Origin: Bacillota bacterium
GTDB taxonomy: Bacteria > Bacillota > Clostridia > Lachnospirales > WQUN01
Reading direction: 5' to 3'
NCBI GenBank assembly: GCA_009778185.1
Contig: WRKG01000292.1
Span: forward strand, 1 to 32,238
Length of the DNA: 32,238 bases
The position numbers and the translations under genes are program-made. The notes under the pieces are model-generated. The model had not been told where the DNA came from, searched no databases, and saw only the letters and a list, made by a program, of their open reading frames with translations. Shown in pieces: positions 1 through 8,153 of this stretch; within the stretch, counting starts at the first letter, position 1, and each line of letters starts with the position of its first letter.

Positions 1-1
1 A

Positions 2-820
2 GCTATTTTTTTGACCGATTTGGTCGCCGCCACGTTGCTTGCCGAAAACGGCGTTACGGCGGACGGCGTGGCTGGTTTTTCGCTTGGCGAACTTCCTGCC
101 GTTGCGTTTGGCGGACTTTTGCCCACAAAACAAGCCTTCGAGTTGACCCAATTTAGAGCCGCCAAAATGCACCAGGCAACAATCGCCCAAAAAGGCGGAA
201 TGCTGGCGGTTTTGGGATTATCGGACGAAATTGTCAACCGCATTTGCGAAGATGTCGGAAAGGCTTATCCTGTGAATTATAACGCTCCTGGACAGGTTGT
301 TGTGGCTTTTTTTGAGGGAAATTGGGGAGATTTGGCGGAATTTGACGGAAAATCGGATAATTTGGGATATTCTGCCGAAAAATCCCAAAATAAAGCCGAA
401 ACTGTGCAATCCGCCTTAATTCAAGCTGTTAAAGCCGCAAAAGGTAAAACTGTTCCGCTGGCTGTCGCTGGAGCGTTCCACAGTCCGCTAATGGACGGCG
501 TTTCACAGGATTTATCCGCTTTCTTGGAAAACGTTACTTTTGCACAACCGAAACTGCATATTTATGCAAATGTTTCCGCAAAACCTTATTCCCTCGAAAA
601 CGCCGCAGAATTGCTTGCAAAGCAGGTAAACAGCCCAGTTTTATGGAAATCTACCATAGAAAACATGATAGCCGACGGATTTACTACATTTGTAGAAACT
701 GGGCCAGGAAAAACGCTTGCAGGGTTAATTAAAAAAATTGCGAAAAACAACGAAAACGTAAGAATTTATAACGTATACGACAAAAAAACGCTAGAGGAGG
801 TGCTTTCCAATGTTAAATAA
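2..820 (+). CDS. fabD: malonyl-CoA:ACP transacylase, 5' end missing
   Basis: Moves malonyl from CoA to acyl carrier protein, supplying extender units for type II fatty acid synthesis in the cytosol. The frame is open from the first bases of the window, so the true start lies upstream; the TTG at 11 is inside the gene. The nucleophile motif GFSLGE (usually GHSLGE) is near the left edge and the catalytic histidine motif AGAFHSPLM follows in the middle. The C-terminal TGPGKTLAGLIKKI segment is typical of the family. About 40-50 N-terminal residues are probably missing relative to the usual length of about 310. The stop overlaps the start of fabG by 11 nt, which indicates translational coupling within the fatty acid operon. 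Confidence 0.95.
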   Translation, partial: AIFLTDLVAATLLAENGVTADGVAGFSLGELPAVAFGGLLPTKQAFELTQFRAAKMHQATIAQKGGMLAVLGLSDEIVNRICEDVGKAYPVNYNAPGQVVVAFFEGNWGDLAEFDGKSDNLGYSAEKSQNKAETVQSALIQAVKAAKGKTVPLAVAGAFHSPLMDGVSQDLSAFLENVTFAQPKLHIYANVSAKPYSLENAAELLAKQVNSPVLWKSTIENMIADGFTTFVETGPGKTLAGLIKKIAKNNENVRIYNVYDKKTLEEVLSNVK

Positions 821-1517
821 TCTAAATGAACTGTTAAACGGCAAAATTGCGGTAATTACAGGCGCGGCACAAGGAATCGGCTTGGCTATTGCAAACGCAT
901 TTTCCGCCGCTGGTGCAACGGTCGCCGCCGTGGATATTGCCAATTCGGAATTTGTTTGCGATGTGTCCGATTTTGCCCAAGTTAAAGCCGTTTGTGCCGA
1001 CATTTTGGCAAAATATGGCAAGGTTGACATTCTCGTCAACAACGCAGGAATCACCAAAGACGGCTTGTTGCTCGCAATGAAAGAAGAGGACTTTGACAAG
1101 GTTTTGGCTGTCAACCTCAAAGGTGCGTTTAACTTCACAAAGCAACTTTCGCGTCCGTTAATGAAATCGCCGAACGGTCGCATTATCAACATGGCATCGG
1201 TCATCGGCGTGAACGGCAACGCAGGACAAGCCAATTATGCGGCTTCCAAGGCAGGGCTAATTGGGTTTACAAAATCGATTGCGAAAGAACTCGCAAGCCG
1301 TGGAGTTACCGCAAACGCCATTGCGCCAGGATTTATCCAAAGCAAAATGACGGACGAAATGCCAGCCGCCGCCAAAGAAAAGGCTCTCGCAAATATTCCG
1401 TTGCAGCGACTAGGCACAACCGCCGATATTGCGGCGTTGGCGACGTTTCTCGCCAGCGATTTTGCCGCCTACATCACAGGCGAAGTCATCAAAGTAGACG
1501 GAGGTTTGTTTATATGA
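810..1517 (+). CDS. fabG: 3-oxoacyl-ACP reductase
   Basis: NADPH-dependent short-chain dehydrogenase that reduces 3-oxoacyl-ACP in the elongation cycle. Residues 17-24 form the TGAAQGIG dinucleotide-binding loop and NNAG follows. The catalytic triad is S130, Y143 and K147 (YAASK), with the expected spacing. The C-terminus reads ITGEVIKVDGGLFI, as in FabG. Length 235 aa is slightly short for the family (about 245). The ATG at 810 has GAGGAGG at 794-800 as ribosome binding site. It overlaps the end of fabD by 11 nt and shares an ATGA overlap with fabF, so the three genes are translationally coupled. The family is large, but the operon position makes FabG the clear choice. Confidence 0.96.
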   Translation: MLNNLNELLNGKIAVITGAAQGIGLAIANAFSAAGATVAAVDIANSEFVCDVSDFAQVKAVCADILAKYGKVDILVNNAGITKDGLLLAMKEEDFDKVLAVNLKGAFNFTKQLSRPLMKSPNGRIINMASVIGVNGNAGQANYAASKAGLIGFTKSIAKELASRGVTANAIAPGFIQSKMTDEMPAAAKEKALANIPLQRLGTTADIAALATFLASDFAAYITGEVIKVDGGLFI

Positions 1518-2899
1518 AAAGAGGTCGCAAGAAAAAAGTGCATAATTATGCAGAACGCCACTGGGAATTTAGCGAGCCAAAAAGGGTTGTAGTTACTGGG
1601 CTTGGAGCGATTACGCCGATTGGAAACACGGTTGACGATTATTGGGAAAGTTTGACGGCTGGAAAGCACGGTTTTGCGCCGATAAGTCGGTTTAATCCGA
1701 AAGATTTCAATATGAAAGCCAGTTTAGCGGCGGAAATAAAGGATTTTTCGGCGGAGGATTATTTGCCGAAAGCCGAAATTAAGCGAACCGACAAGCACCA
1801 AATTTTGGCGATTGCGGCGGCAACGCAAGCGGTGGAGGATTCCAAGCTACTGGAAACGCCGCTCAACCGTGCAAGATTTGGCGTTTACATCGGCTCTGGG
1901 ATTGGCGGCTTGGACACAATGGTTGAACAGGCGAAAGTCATGGCGGACAAAGGCCCAGACAGGGTTTCGCCGTTTATGATAACCAAAATGATTGCGAACA
2001 TGGCGAGCGGCGTTGTTGCGATAAAATTTGCGGCGCGAGGTCCAACTTTGCCTGTAGTTTCGGCTTGTGCGACCGCTACGCATTCCATCGGCGAGGCGTT
2101 TCGTGCGATAAAACACGGCTACGCAACGGCAATTTTGGCTGGCGGTGCGGAATCTTGCATAAATCCGCTTGGCGTGGGCGGTTTCACGACGGCACAGGCT
2201 TTGTCAACCGCCAGCGACCCAGATTCTGCAAGCATTCCCTTTGACAAGCGGCGACATGGCTTTGTTATGGGCGAAGGTGCGGCGGTTTTGGTCTTGGAAG
2301 AATATGAACACGCAAAAGCGAGAAATGCGAAGATATACTGCGAAATCACAGGATATGGCAACACTTGCGATGCGTATCACATCACAGCGCCAGATCCGAG
2401 TGCAATTTGCACAGAATGGATGATTTTGCAAGCGTTTGAAGAGGGCGGAATCGGCTACCAAAACGTGGCAAAAGCCGCCGAAAGGCTGTATATCAACGCT
2501 CACGGTACTTCTACGCCGCTTAACGATGCAACCGAAACGCTAGCAATCAAGCGAGTTTTCCGAGAATTAGCCGATTTTTATTATAAAGCCCTCTCAAAAG
2601 AAGAATATGAGGATTTTCTCAATAGTAGGGAAAATTTGGCGTACAAAGTGGCGATAAGTTCCACGAAATCAATGACTGGGCATTTGTTGGGTGCGGCAGG
2701 TGCGGTCGAAGCGATTGCTTGCGTGAAAGCATTGCAAACTGGGATAATTCCGCCAACAATCGGCTACAAAGAGCCAGACGAGGCTTGCGATTTGGATTAT
2801 ACCGTTAATGTGGCTCGAAAATTGCCGATAGAATGGGCGTTTTCTACTTCGCTTGGCTTTGGTGGACATAATGCGGGAATTTTGTTTCGGAGTGTATAA
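1514..2899 (+). CDS. fabF: 3-oxoacyl-ACP synthase II
   Basis: Condensing enzyme that extends acyl-ACP with malonyl-ACP. The active site residues are C185 (SACATATHS), H330 (NAHGTSTPLND) and H390 (KSMTGHLLGAAG, K385). At 461 aa it is longer than the usual 410-415. Two additions explain this: a basic N-terminal extension of about 22 residues (starting MKRGRKKK) before the canonical VVVTGLG, and about 23 extra residues between the two histidines (RELADFYYKALSKEEYEDF region). The distance H330-H390 is 60, against about 37 in E. coli FabF. The ATG overlaps the fabG stop (ATGA), and GGAGG at 1500-1504 sits 9 nt upstream, so the extended start is supported rather than an annotation artefact. Confidence 0.95.
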   Translation: MKRGRKKKVHNYAERHWEFSEPKRVVVTGLGAITPIGNTVDDYWESLTAGKHGFAPISRFNPKDFNMKASLAAEIKDFSAEDYLPKAEIKRTDKHQILAIAAATQAVEDSKLLETPLNRARFGVYIGSGIGGLDTMVEQAKVMADKGPDRVSPFMITKMIANMASGVVAIKFAARGPTLPVVSACATATHSIGEAFRAIKHGYATAILAGGAESCINPLGVGGFTTAQALSTASDPDSASIPFDKRRHGFVMGEGAAVLVLEEYEHAKARNAKIYCEITGYGNTCDAYHITAPDPSAICTEWMILQAFEEGGIGYQNVAKAAERLYINAHGTSTPLNDATETLAIKRVFRELADFYYKALSKEEYEDFLNSRENLAYKVAISSTKSMTGHLLGAAGAVEAIACVKALQTGIIPPTIGYKEPDEACDLDYTVNVARKLPIEWAFSTSLGFGGHNAGILFRSV

Positions 2900-2956
2900 T
2901 TATGCAATTTGAAAACTGCTCGCAACCTTAAAATTTTTGCAAACGAGGAATGTTAT

Positions 2957-3202
2957 ATGCTCACAGACAAGCAAAAAATAATTGCCGCAATAGACCAAAT
3001 GACGGACATTGAACTGCAAAATCTTTGTGCTATAATTGTAACAAACGACTACAACCGCACAAATTGGTCGGATATTCCAATCGAAGAGCCGACAGAATCC
3101 GATAAGCTAATATTGGACGAAATTTACGATGACGATGATTTTATTCCGCAGGAAGAAGTGCTAAAAAGGCTTGGAATAAGCAAGTTAGAAGTCGGTATTT
3201 AG
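2957..3202 (+). CDS. small acidic protein of unknown function, antitoxin-like C-terminus
   Basis: Encodes 81 aa. The ATG at 2957 is preferred over a TTG at 2909 because GAGGA at 2945-2949 is correctly spaced before it. The N-terminal half is predicted helical ([20 protein letters not shown]); the C-terminal half is very acidic (IYDDDD at about 58-63) and ends in EEVLKRLGI. Endings of this kind are common in small Phd/RelB-type antitoxins and DUF proteins, but no toxin gene lies next to it. It sits between fabF and accB on the same strand, so it is probably co-transcribed with the fatty acid genes. I do not recognise the family and assign no function. Confidence 0.6.
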   Translation: MLTDKQKIIAAIDQMTDIELQNLCAIIVTNDYNRTNWSDIPIEEPTESDKLILDEIYDDDDFIPQEEVLKRLGISKLEVGI

Positions 3203-3281
3203 CAAAACAGCAAGATTTAGCAAAATTTGGGGATTTAAGAAATTATGGGGAGTTACCACAATATTTTTAGGAGTTGATTTT

Positions 3282-3758
3282 TTGGATAAAATAGCAATGA
3301 TAGGCTTGTTTACAGCGTTGCAGCACATGACAGAGCAAGGCGACTTAAACGGCGTAAACAAAGTTGTAAATACAGTTTTGCACAATTTGCACAATTTACC
3401 GAACGTTCAAGCTATGCAAAATGTACAAACTGCACAAATTCAGCCGTCCGCCGAAAACGCCGCTTTTGCAGCACAGCCGCTACAGCCAGCCGCCGCCCTT
3501 GGAGCAACCGCAAGCAACGCAAGTGGCGTAAAATCGCCAATGGTTGGCGTGTTTTATGCGTCCTCTTCGCCAGATGCCGCGCCGTTTGTGCGTATCGGCG
3601 ACAACGTCCAAAAAGGCGATGTTTTGTGCATTCTCGAGGCAATGAAACTTATGAACGAAATTCACGCCGAAAAAGACGGAAAAATCGTTGATATTTGCGT
3701 AAAAAACGGCGATTTAGTGGAATATGGACAAATTATGTTCAAAATGGAGATTACTTAA
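3282..3758 (+). CDS. accB: biotin carboxyl carrier protein of acetyl-CoA carboxylase
   Basis: Carries the biotin that shuttles CO2 between AccC and AccD/AccA. The C-terminal biotinyl domain (about residues 80-158) has the EAMKLMNEI motif with biotinylated lysine K122. The central region (about 45-80) is the usual Ala/Pro/Gln-rich flexible linker. The start is a TTG at 3282 with AGGAG at 3269-3273; the first ATG, at 3298, has no ribosome binding site at a good distance. The gene ends 1 nt before the fabZ start. Length 158 aa is normal for the family. Confidence 0.95.
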   Translation: MDKIAMIGLFTALQHMTEQGDLNGVNKVVNTVLHNLHNLPNVQAMQNVQTAQIQPSAENAAFAAQPLQPAAALGATASNASGVKSPMVGVFYASSSPDAAPFVRIGDNVQKGDVLCILEAMKLMNEIHAEKDGKIVDICVKNGDLVEYGQIMFKMEIT

Positions 3759-3759
3759 A

Positions 3760-4197
3760 ATGGGAGATATTATCAAGGTTGACAAAAATCAAATTATGGA
3801 AATTTTGCCGCATCGTCCGCCAATGTTGCTGATTGACGAGGGCGAGTTGCAGGACGGCGTTTCCGTCTGCAAATACACCGTGCAGGGCGACGAGTTTTTT
3901 TTGCAGGGGCATTTCCCTGGAAACCCTGTCGTGCCTGGCGTTATCCAGTGCGAGATGATGGCGCAGGCATCGTGCCTGTTGGTCGGCAAGCCCAATGACG
4001 GCAAAGCCTACACGCCCTATTTTACTGGGCTTGATAAGGTTAAGTTCAAGCGGAAAGTTGTCCCGAATGATTGCATTGTGCTGAAAAGCGAACTTGTCAA
4101 GCAAAAGGGCGTTTTCTATTTTGTGAAATGTACAGGACACGTCAACGGCGAATTGTGCTGTTCGGCGGAGATTTCGTTTGCGTTGGTTGCGGATTAG
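3760..4197 (+). CDS. fabZ: 3-hydroxyacyl-ACP dehydratase
   Basis: Hot-dog fold enzyme that dehydrates 3-hydroxyacyl-ACP. Encodes 145 aa. PHRPPMLLIDE lies near the N-terminus. The catalytic pair is H51 (GHFPGNPVVPG) and E65 (QCEMMAQ), 14 residues apart as in FabZ. The frame stays open upstream of 3760, but the ATG at 3760 matches the usual FabZ N-terminus (MGDIIKVDKNQIMEILPHR) and lies directly after the accB stop. The ribosome binding site is weak (GGAG inside the accB end), which suggests coupling to accB. Gene order accB-fabZ-accC is typical for Clostridia. Confidence 0.95.
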   Translation: MGDIIKVDKNQIMEILPHRPPMLLIDEGELQDGVSVCKYTVQGDEFFLQGHFPGNPVVPGVIQCEMMAQASCLLVGKPNDGKAYTPYFTGLDKVKFKRKVVPNDCIVLKSELVKQKGVFYFVKCTGHVNGELCCSAEISFALVAD

Positions 4198-4387
4198 TGG
4201 AATTTTTGTATAATTATGCAATGTATAAATATGCAAAAAATGGAAATATGCAGTTTGTAGGTTTTGGAATTGCAAGGATTTTGTGGATTTTGGCAATTTG
4301 CAAGGTTGGAATTGCAAGAATTTTTGCATATTTTAGCAATTTGGAATTTTGCGGATTGTAGCATAATGAACAGGTATAACGAGCAAA

Positions 4388-4413
4388 CGGGCGACCGAGA
4401 CGGTCGCCCCTAC
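4388..4413 (-). repeat. intergenic palindrome, family A, variant stem
   Basis: The stem GGGCGACCG / CGGTCGCCC surrounds an AGA loop and is followed by CCTAC. The outer GGGCG...CGCCC arms and the CCTAC flank match the other family A copies in this window, but the inner stem differs and remains fully base-paired. Orientation is given relative to the copies that begin with GTAGG. Confidence 0.75.
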
Positions 4414-4464
4414 GAAAAATGTTAAATTTCACAAAAAATAAAATCCTATAAAAAAAGCGGGTCA

Positions 4465-4484
4465 CCTGCCCGCCGGCAGGCGGG
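4465..4484 (+). repeat. GC-rich palindrome, family B
   Basis: Twenty nucleotides reading CCTGCCCGCCGGCAGGCGGG, with a CCTGCC/GGCAGG stem. Near-identical copies occur at 6590-6610 (one extra T) and, in reverse complement with one mismatch, at 32207-32226. Confidence 0.75.
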
Positions 4485-4568
4485 AGGGCGCGCGCGTCCT
4501 TGCGGGTCTGGGCAGCGCCCAGGGTTTTAATGTTTTAGGTTTTAATGTTTTGACTTTTGGAGGTATTT

Positions 4569-5930
4569 ATGTTTTCGAAGATTTTGATAGCGAATCGTGG
4601 CGAGATTGCGGTGCGTGTTATAAGGGCTTGCAAGGAAATGGGGATTGCTACTGTTGCGGTTTATTCTGAGGCGGACAGGGAGGCGATTCATGTTAGCTTG
4701 GCGGACGAAAGTTGCTGTATCGGCAAGGCAACGCCACGCGACAGCTATTTGAACATGGCGAATATTATCATGGCGGCGCGCGAATTTCACGCTGAAGCGA
4801 TTCATCCTGGCTATGGCTTTTTGTCAGAAAATGCCGAGTTTTCGGACTTGTGCGCCGAAAATGGAATCACTTTTATTGGCCCAAAAGGCTCTGTTATTGC
4901 GAAAATGGGCGATAAGGACATGGCTCGCAAAACCATGAAAAATGCTGGCGTTCCTGTGATTCCTGGTTGCGAGTTGGTCGAAAGTTTGGAGCACGCAACG
5001 GCGGAAGCCCAGCAAATTGGCTTTCCTTTGCTGATAAAGGCACGTTCTGGCGGCGGTGGTCGTGGAATTAGGCTTGTCAACTCGGCGGACGAACTGGAAT
5101 CCCAGTACAAAATAGCCACGCAAGAGGCGGCGGCGGCGTTCAGCGATGGCGCGGTCTACATGGAAAAATATCTGACAAACGTCAAACACATTGAAACGCA
5201 GATTTTGGCGGATAATTTCGGAAATATCGTGTGTTTGGGCGAACGAGATTGCTCCATGCAACGCCGCAACCAAAAGCTGGTGGAAGAAAGCCCTTCGCCA
5301 GTCGTTACGGACGATTTGCGGCGGCGGCTGATTGAGGTTTCCCATTTGGCGGCGAAAGCGGTAAATTATAGGGGTGCAGGTACGCTCGAGTGCCTGTACG
5401 ATAGCACCGCCGACGAGTTCTATTTTATGGAAATGAACACACGCTTGCAGGTGGAGCATCCTGTAACGGAGTTTATCACTGGCGTTGACCTTGTCAAGTG
5501 GCAAATTCGGATTGCCGCCAACTTGCCGCTAAAGTTCACGCAAGCGGACGTAAAACTAGACGGTTACGCCATCGAGTGCCGCATTAACGCCGAAGACGAG
5601 CATTTTAAGCCGTCCGCTGGCGAGGTTACGATGTTGCACGTTCCAGGCGGGCCGCTTGTTCGCTTTGATTCCGCCATTTACAATGGATATTTCATTCCGC
5701 CGTTTTACGATTCCATGATTGGCAAGCTGATAGTGGCATCTCGCAGTAGCCGAAAGGGGGCGATTCGCAAAATGAAAGCCGCTCTGGCGGAACTCGTGAT
5801 TGAGGGCGTGGCATCTAATCGGGATTTGCAGATGTTCATAATGAACTACAAAGAATTTGCGGACGGCACGTATACAACCGCAAGTTTAGAAAATTTATTG
5901 AATATCATAAAAAAATCTGATGAAAAATAG
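4569..5930 (+). CDS. accC: acetyl-CoA carboxylase, biotin carboxylase subunit
   Basis: ATP-dependent carboxylation of the biotin on AccB. Encodes 453 aa, the usual length. The N-terminus MFSKILIANRGEIAVRV is canonical. The ATP-grasp region has KARSGGGGRGIR with the ATP-binding lysine K157, and the metal/catalytic segment MEMNTRLQVEHPVTE lies in the centre. The ATG at 4569 follows TGGAGG (4558-4563); a TTG 12 nt upstream is in frame but overlaps that site and is rejected. It is separated from fabZ by 371 nt with palindromes, so it may have its own promoter. Confidence 0.97.
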   Translation: MFSKILIANRGEIAVRVIRACKEMGIATVAVYSEADREAIHVSLADESCCIGKATPRDSYLNMANIIMAAREFHAEAIHPGYGFLSENAEFSDLCAENGITFIGPKGSVIAKMGDKDMARKTMKNAGVPVIPGCELVESLEHATAEAQQIGFPLLIKARSGGGGRGIRLVNSADELESQYKIATQEAAAAFSDGAVYMEKYLTNVKHIETQILADNFGNIVCLGERDCSMQRRNQKLVEESPSPVVTDDLRRRLIEVSHLAAKAVNYRGAGTLECLYDSTADEFYFMEMNTRLQVEHPVTEFITGVDLVKWQIRIAANLPLKFTQADVKLDGYAIECRINAEDEHFKPSAGEVTMLHVPGGPLVRFDSAIYNGYFIPPFYDSMIGKLIVASRSSRKGAIRKMKAALAELVIEGVASNRDLQMFIMNYKEFADGTYTTASLENLLNIIKKSDEK

Positions 5931-5972
5931 TGAATATTTATACATTTGTGAACAAAAAGGAAGTGCATAATT

Positions 5973-6536
5973 ATGCAAGGATATTTTTTGATAGGTTCGT
6001 TTGTTGTTATGATTTTGGCGGTTTTGGTGCGTTCGCAGCAGTTGCGAAAATTGGGCATTAAAGCGGTGCATTTCGGCAAACTGGACAAAAAAGATTTCAT
6101 AATTCCGCCGTTTGTGCTATTATATTTTTACTTGATTTTGGCGAATATTTGGGATTTTCCACGATTTGAGGAAATTTTTGTGCAAAATGACATTATATCG
6201 TGGATTGGCGTTGCTTTTTGCGTGTTTGCTCCTGTTTTGTTCATTTGGGGGATTATCTCGTTTGGGAAAAGTTTTCGAGTTGGAGTTGACAACAAAAAAC
6301 CGAACAGTTTGGTAACTGGCGGAGCGTTCGCAATCAGCAGAAATCCGCTATATTTGGCGTTTTTTTCAATATTATTGGGAGCATTTTTGATTTTTCCAAT
6401 GTGGACGTTTTTCGGCTATTTTGTGGCGGCTTTGTGGCTGATTGACAGGCAAGTTTGCCTGGAGGAGAATTTTTTGAAAGCCCATTATGGAGCGGAATAT
6501 GACGATTATTGTGGGAAAGTTCGGCGGTATTTGTGA
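5973..6536 (+). CDS. isoprenylcysteine carboxyl methyltransferase / phospholipid methyltransferase family membrane protein
   Basis: Encodes 187 aa with about four hydrophobic segments (near residues 3-20, 45-62, 72-95 and 122-148). The C-terminal part GGAFAISRNPLYLAFF, followed by E at the EENFLKAHYG segment and YCGKVRRYL, is the SAM-binding signature of the ICMT/PEMT membrane methyltransferase family. The substrate is unknown; bacterial members are usually annotated only at family level. The ATG at 5973 has AAGGAAG upstream. It lies between accC and accD, 42 nt after accC, so a link to lipid metabolism is tempting but is inference. Confidence 0.8.
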   Translation: MQGYFLIGSFVVMILAVLVRSQQLRKLGIKAVHFGKLDKKDFIIPPFVLLYFYLILANIWDFPRFEEIFVQNDIISWIGVAFCVFAPVLFIWGIISFGKSFRVGVDNKKPNSLVTGGAFAISRNPLYLAFFSILLGAFLIFPMWTFFGYFVAALWLIDRQVCLEENFLKAHYGAEYDDYCGKVRRYL

Positions 6537-6573
6537 TACGAATCAACGGTTGACAATTTGCATTTACCTAAAT

Positions 6574-6618
6574 GTAGGGGCGGATATTACCTGCCCGTCC
6601 GGCAGGCGGGTCCGCCCG
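6574..6618 (+). repeat. family A palindrome interrupted by a family B palindrome
   Basis: Starts as a normal family A copy (GTAGGGGCGGATATTA, 6574-6589). It is then interrupted by 21 nt of family B (CCTGCCCG...GGCAGGCGGG, 6590-6610) and finishes with the family A right arm TCCGCCCG (6611-6618). Removing the 21 nt restores the intact palindrome seen at 7904 and 15484. Confidence 0.8.
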
Positions 6619-6645
6619 TGTTATAAACTAGCGAATGATACTTGT

Positions 6646-6664
6646 TCGTCCACCATCTGGACGA
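6646..6664. repeat. short hairpin
   Basis: Perfect 7-bp stem TCGTCCA / TGGACGA around CCATC, in the 260-nt non-coding gap before accD. No T-run follows, so it is not a standard terminator. Confidence 0.5.
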
Positions 6665-6796
6665 GGGCGGGTTCGCAACTACGTAAAATGCTGTATTATT
6701 TGCATTATTTCAACCATTGATTAACGTAAATTCCAATACTGATTGATTTTTATGATTGAAATTTGGTATAAAATTTGTAATTTTGGAGGAAATTTT

Positions 6797-7645
6797 ATGA
6801 TAAAATTTAGAAAGCCCAAAAATTTTTTAGAGGGATCGCGCAAGCTGGCGAATGCGGCACAAAAAGGGTTGACAGATGATTTAGTGGTGTGTCCAAAGTG
6901 CAAGAAAAGCCTTGAAAACAGCGACCTTATCGGACGTTTGAACGTTTGTATTTATTGCGGACATCATTTTCGGCAGACGGCGCGGCAACGGCTTAATTTT
7001 ATTTGCGACGACGGCAGTTTAACGGAACTTTACGCCGATTTGCAGTCGGAAAATATATTGGATTTTCCCGAATATGACAAGAAATTGGCGAACGCAAAAC
7101 TGGGCAGCAAAGAGGTTGACGCAGTTATTTGCGGCACTTGCGAGATAAACGGTGTAAAATCGGCAATATTCGCAATGGAGCCATATTTTATGATGGGTAG
7201 CATGGGAGTTGTCGTTGGCGAAAAAATAACGAGTCTTTTTGAGCAAGCAACGGCGGAACGCTTGCCAATAGTGGGTTTTACGGTATCTGGCGGTGCGCGT
7301 ATGCAAGAGGGAATTTTATCGTTAATGCAAATGGCAAAAATCAGCGGTGCGGTAAAACGGCACAGCGATAGCGGTCAACTATATTTATGCGTTTTAACCG
7401 ACCCAACAACAGGCGGAGTTACAGCAAGTTTCGCCATGCAAGCGGACGTTACCATAGCCGAACCGAACGCTCTAATTGGTTTTGCGGGCCCGCGCGTGAT
7501 TGAGCAAACTATCCGCAAGCGGTTGCCAGACGGCTTTCAGGAGGCTAGTTTTATTTTGGAAAAAGGGTTTGTTGATGATATTGTTGAACGGAAAGATTTG
7601 AAGGATTATATTGGTAGGATTTTGCGGTTGCATAATTATGCGTGA
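6797..7645 (+). CDS. accD: acetyl-CoA carboxylase, carboxyltransferase beta subunit
   Basis: Forms the carboxyltransferase with AccA and transfers CO2 from biotin to acetyl-CoA. Encodes 282 aa. An N-terminal zinc ribbon has C32, C35, C51 and C54 (CPKC...CIYC). The crotonase-like carboxyltransferase fold follows with GGARMQEGILSLMQM, PTTGGVTASFAM and the FAGPRVIEQTI segment. The ATG at 6797 follows GGAGGA (6785-6790); an in-frame ATG at 6743 lacks a site and would add 18 atypical residues. In most Clostridia accA follows directly, but here a terminator and non-coding DNA follow. Confidence 0.96.
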   Translation: MIKFRKPKNFLEGSRKLANAAQKGLTDDLVVCPKCKKSLENSDLIGRLNVCIYCGHHFRQTARQRLNFICDDGSLTELYADLQSENILDFPEYDKKLANAKLGSKEVDAVICGTCEINGVKSAIFAMEPYFMMGSMGVVVGEKITSLFEQATAERLPIVGFTVSGGARMQEGILSLMQMAKISGAVKRHSDSGQLYLCVLTDPTTGGVTASFAMQADVTIAEPNALIGFAGPRVIEQTIRKRLPDGFQEASFILEKGFVDDIVERKDLKDYIGRILRLHNYA

Positions 7646-7698
7646 AATGAATAAATTTAATTGATAATAAATCTTAAAAAAATATAAAAATATAGTTG

Positions 7699-7743
7699 AA
7701 ATCCCAAAAGTTGCAAATAACAAGCAATATTTTGGGATTTTTT
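7699..7743 (+). terminator. Rho-independent terminator after accD
   Basis: Perfect 11-bp stem AAATCCCAAAA (7699-7709) and TTTTGGGATTT (7730-7740), followed directly by further T residues. It lies 54 nt after the accD stop and would end the fatty acid operon. Confidence 0.85.
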
Positions 7744-7903
7744 ACTTAATTTTTGTAAATATGCTAATTGAGAGAGATTTTCTCGGTATGAATTTATTCA
7801 TCAATTTTTTTTATATATTAAATCAACCTAATAAAAAATGTGAGTGTGTCGGAATTTCGATGAATTGACGACAGACAGGCGGCATAAGGGCGGCTAGCAA
7901 TTT

Positions 7904-7928
7904 GTAGGGGCGGATATTATCCGCCCGC
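7904..7928 (+). repeat. intergenic palindrome, family A
   Basis: GTAGG flank, then the GGGCGGA / TCCGCCC stem with a TATTA core, ending in GCAT. A full, uninterrupted copy. Confidence 0.8.
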
Positions 7929-8153
7929 ATTTTTTGTTAATTTGATTTGCTATAACATAGCATAGCTTATAACGATTGCAATATATTTTATTGTCCCAAA
8001 AACTTTTTCCTATAATAACAGCATTTTTTAACTCATATTTCAAAAAAACGCAAAAACAAGAGTAAAAATTAGTAATATTACGAAAAATAAATATATTTTA
8101 TTTTAATCTTTATTTTTTTATAAAATTTTGTGGATAATGTGTATAAATAGCGA

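Larger units (their letters stand above)
4198..4568 (+). other. intergenic region between fabZ and accC with two palindromes
   Basis: No convincing gene in this 371-nt gap. The left half is AT-rich with recurring TTGCAA/GGAATTGCAAG words. The right half holds two GC-rich palindromes, at 4388-4413 and 4465-4484. Just before accC there is a short direct repeat (GGTTTTAATGTTTT, twice within about 4523-4551). I see no clear promoter; the AT-rich left part could hold one for accC. Confidence 0.6.

Noticed and set aside
2909-2956. TTG at 2909 as start of the small protein before accB
   Set aside because: No ribosome binding site; the ATG at 2957 has GAGGA at proper spacing.
4824-5504. Long open frame on the minus strand inside accC (about 226 codons)
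   Set aside because: It is antisense to a fully conserved gene, lacks a ribosome binding site and encodes no recognisable domain; long antisense frames are expected from the codon usage of accC.
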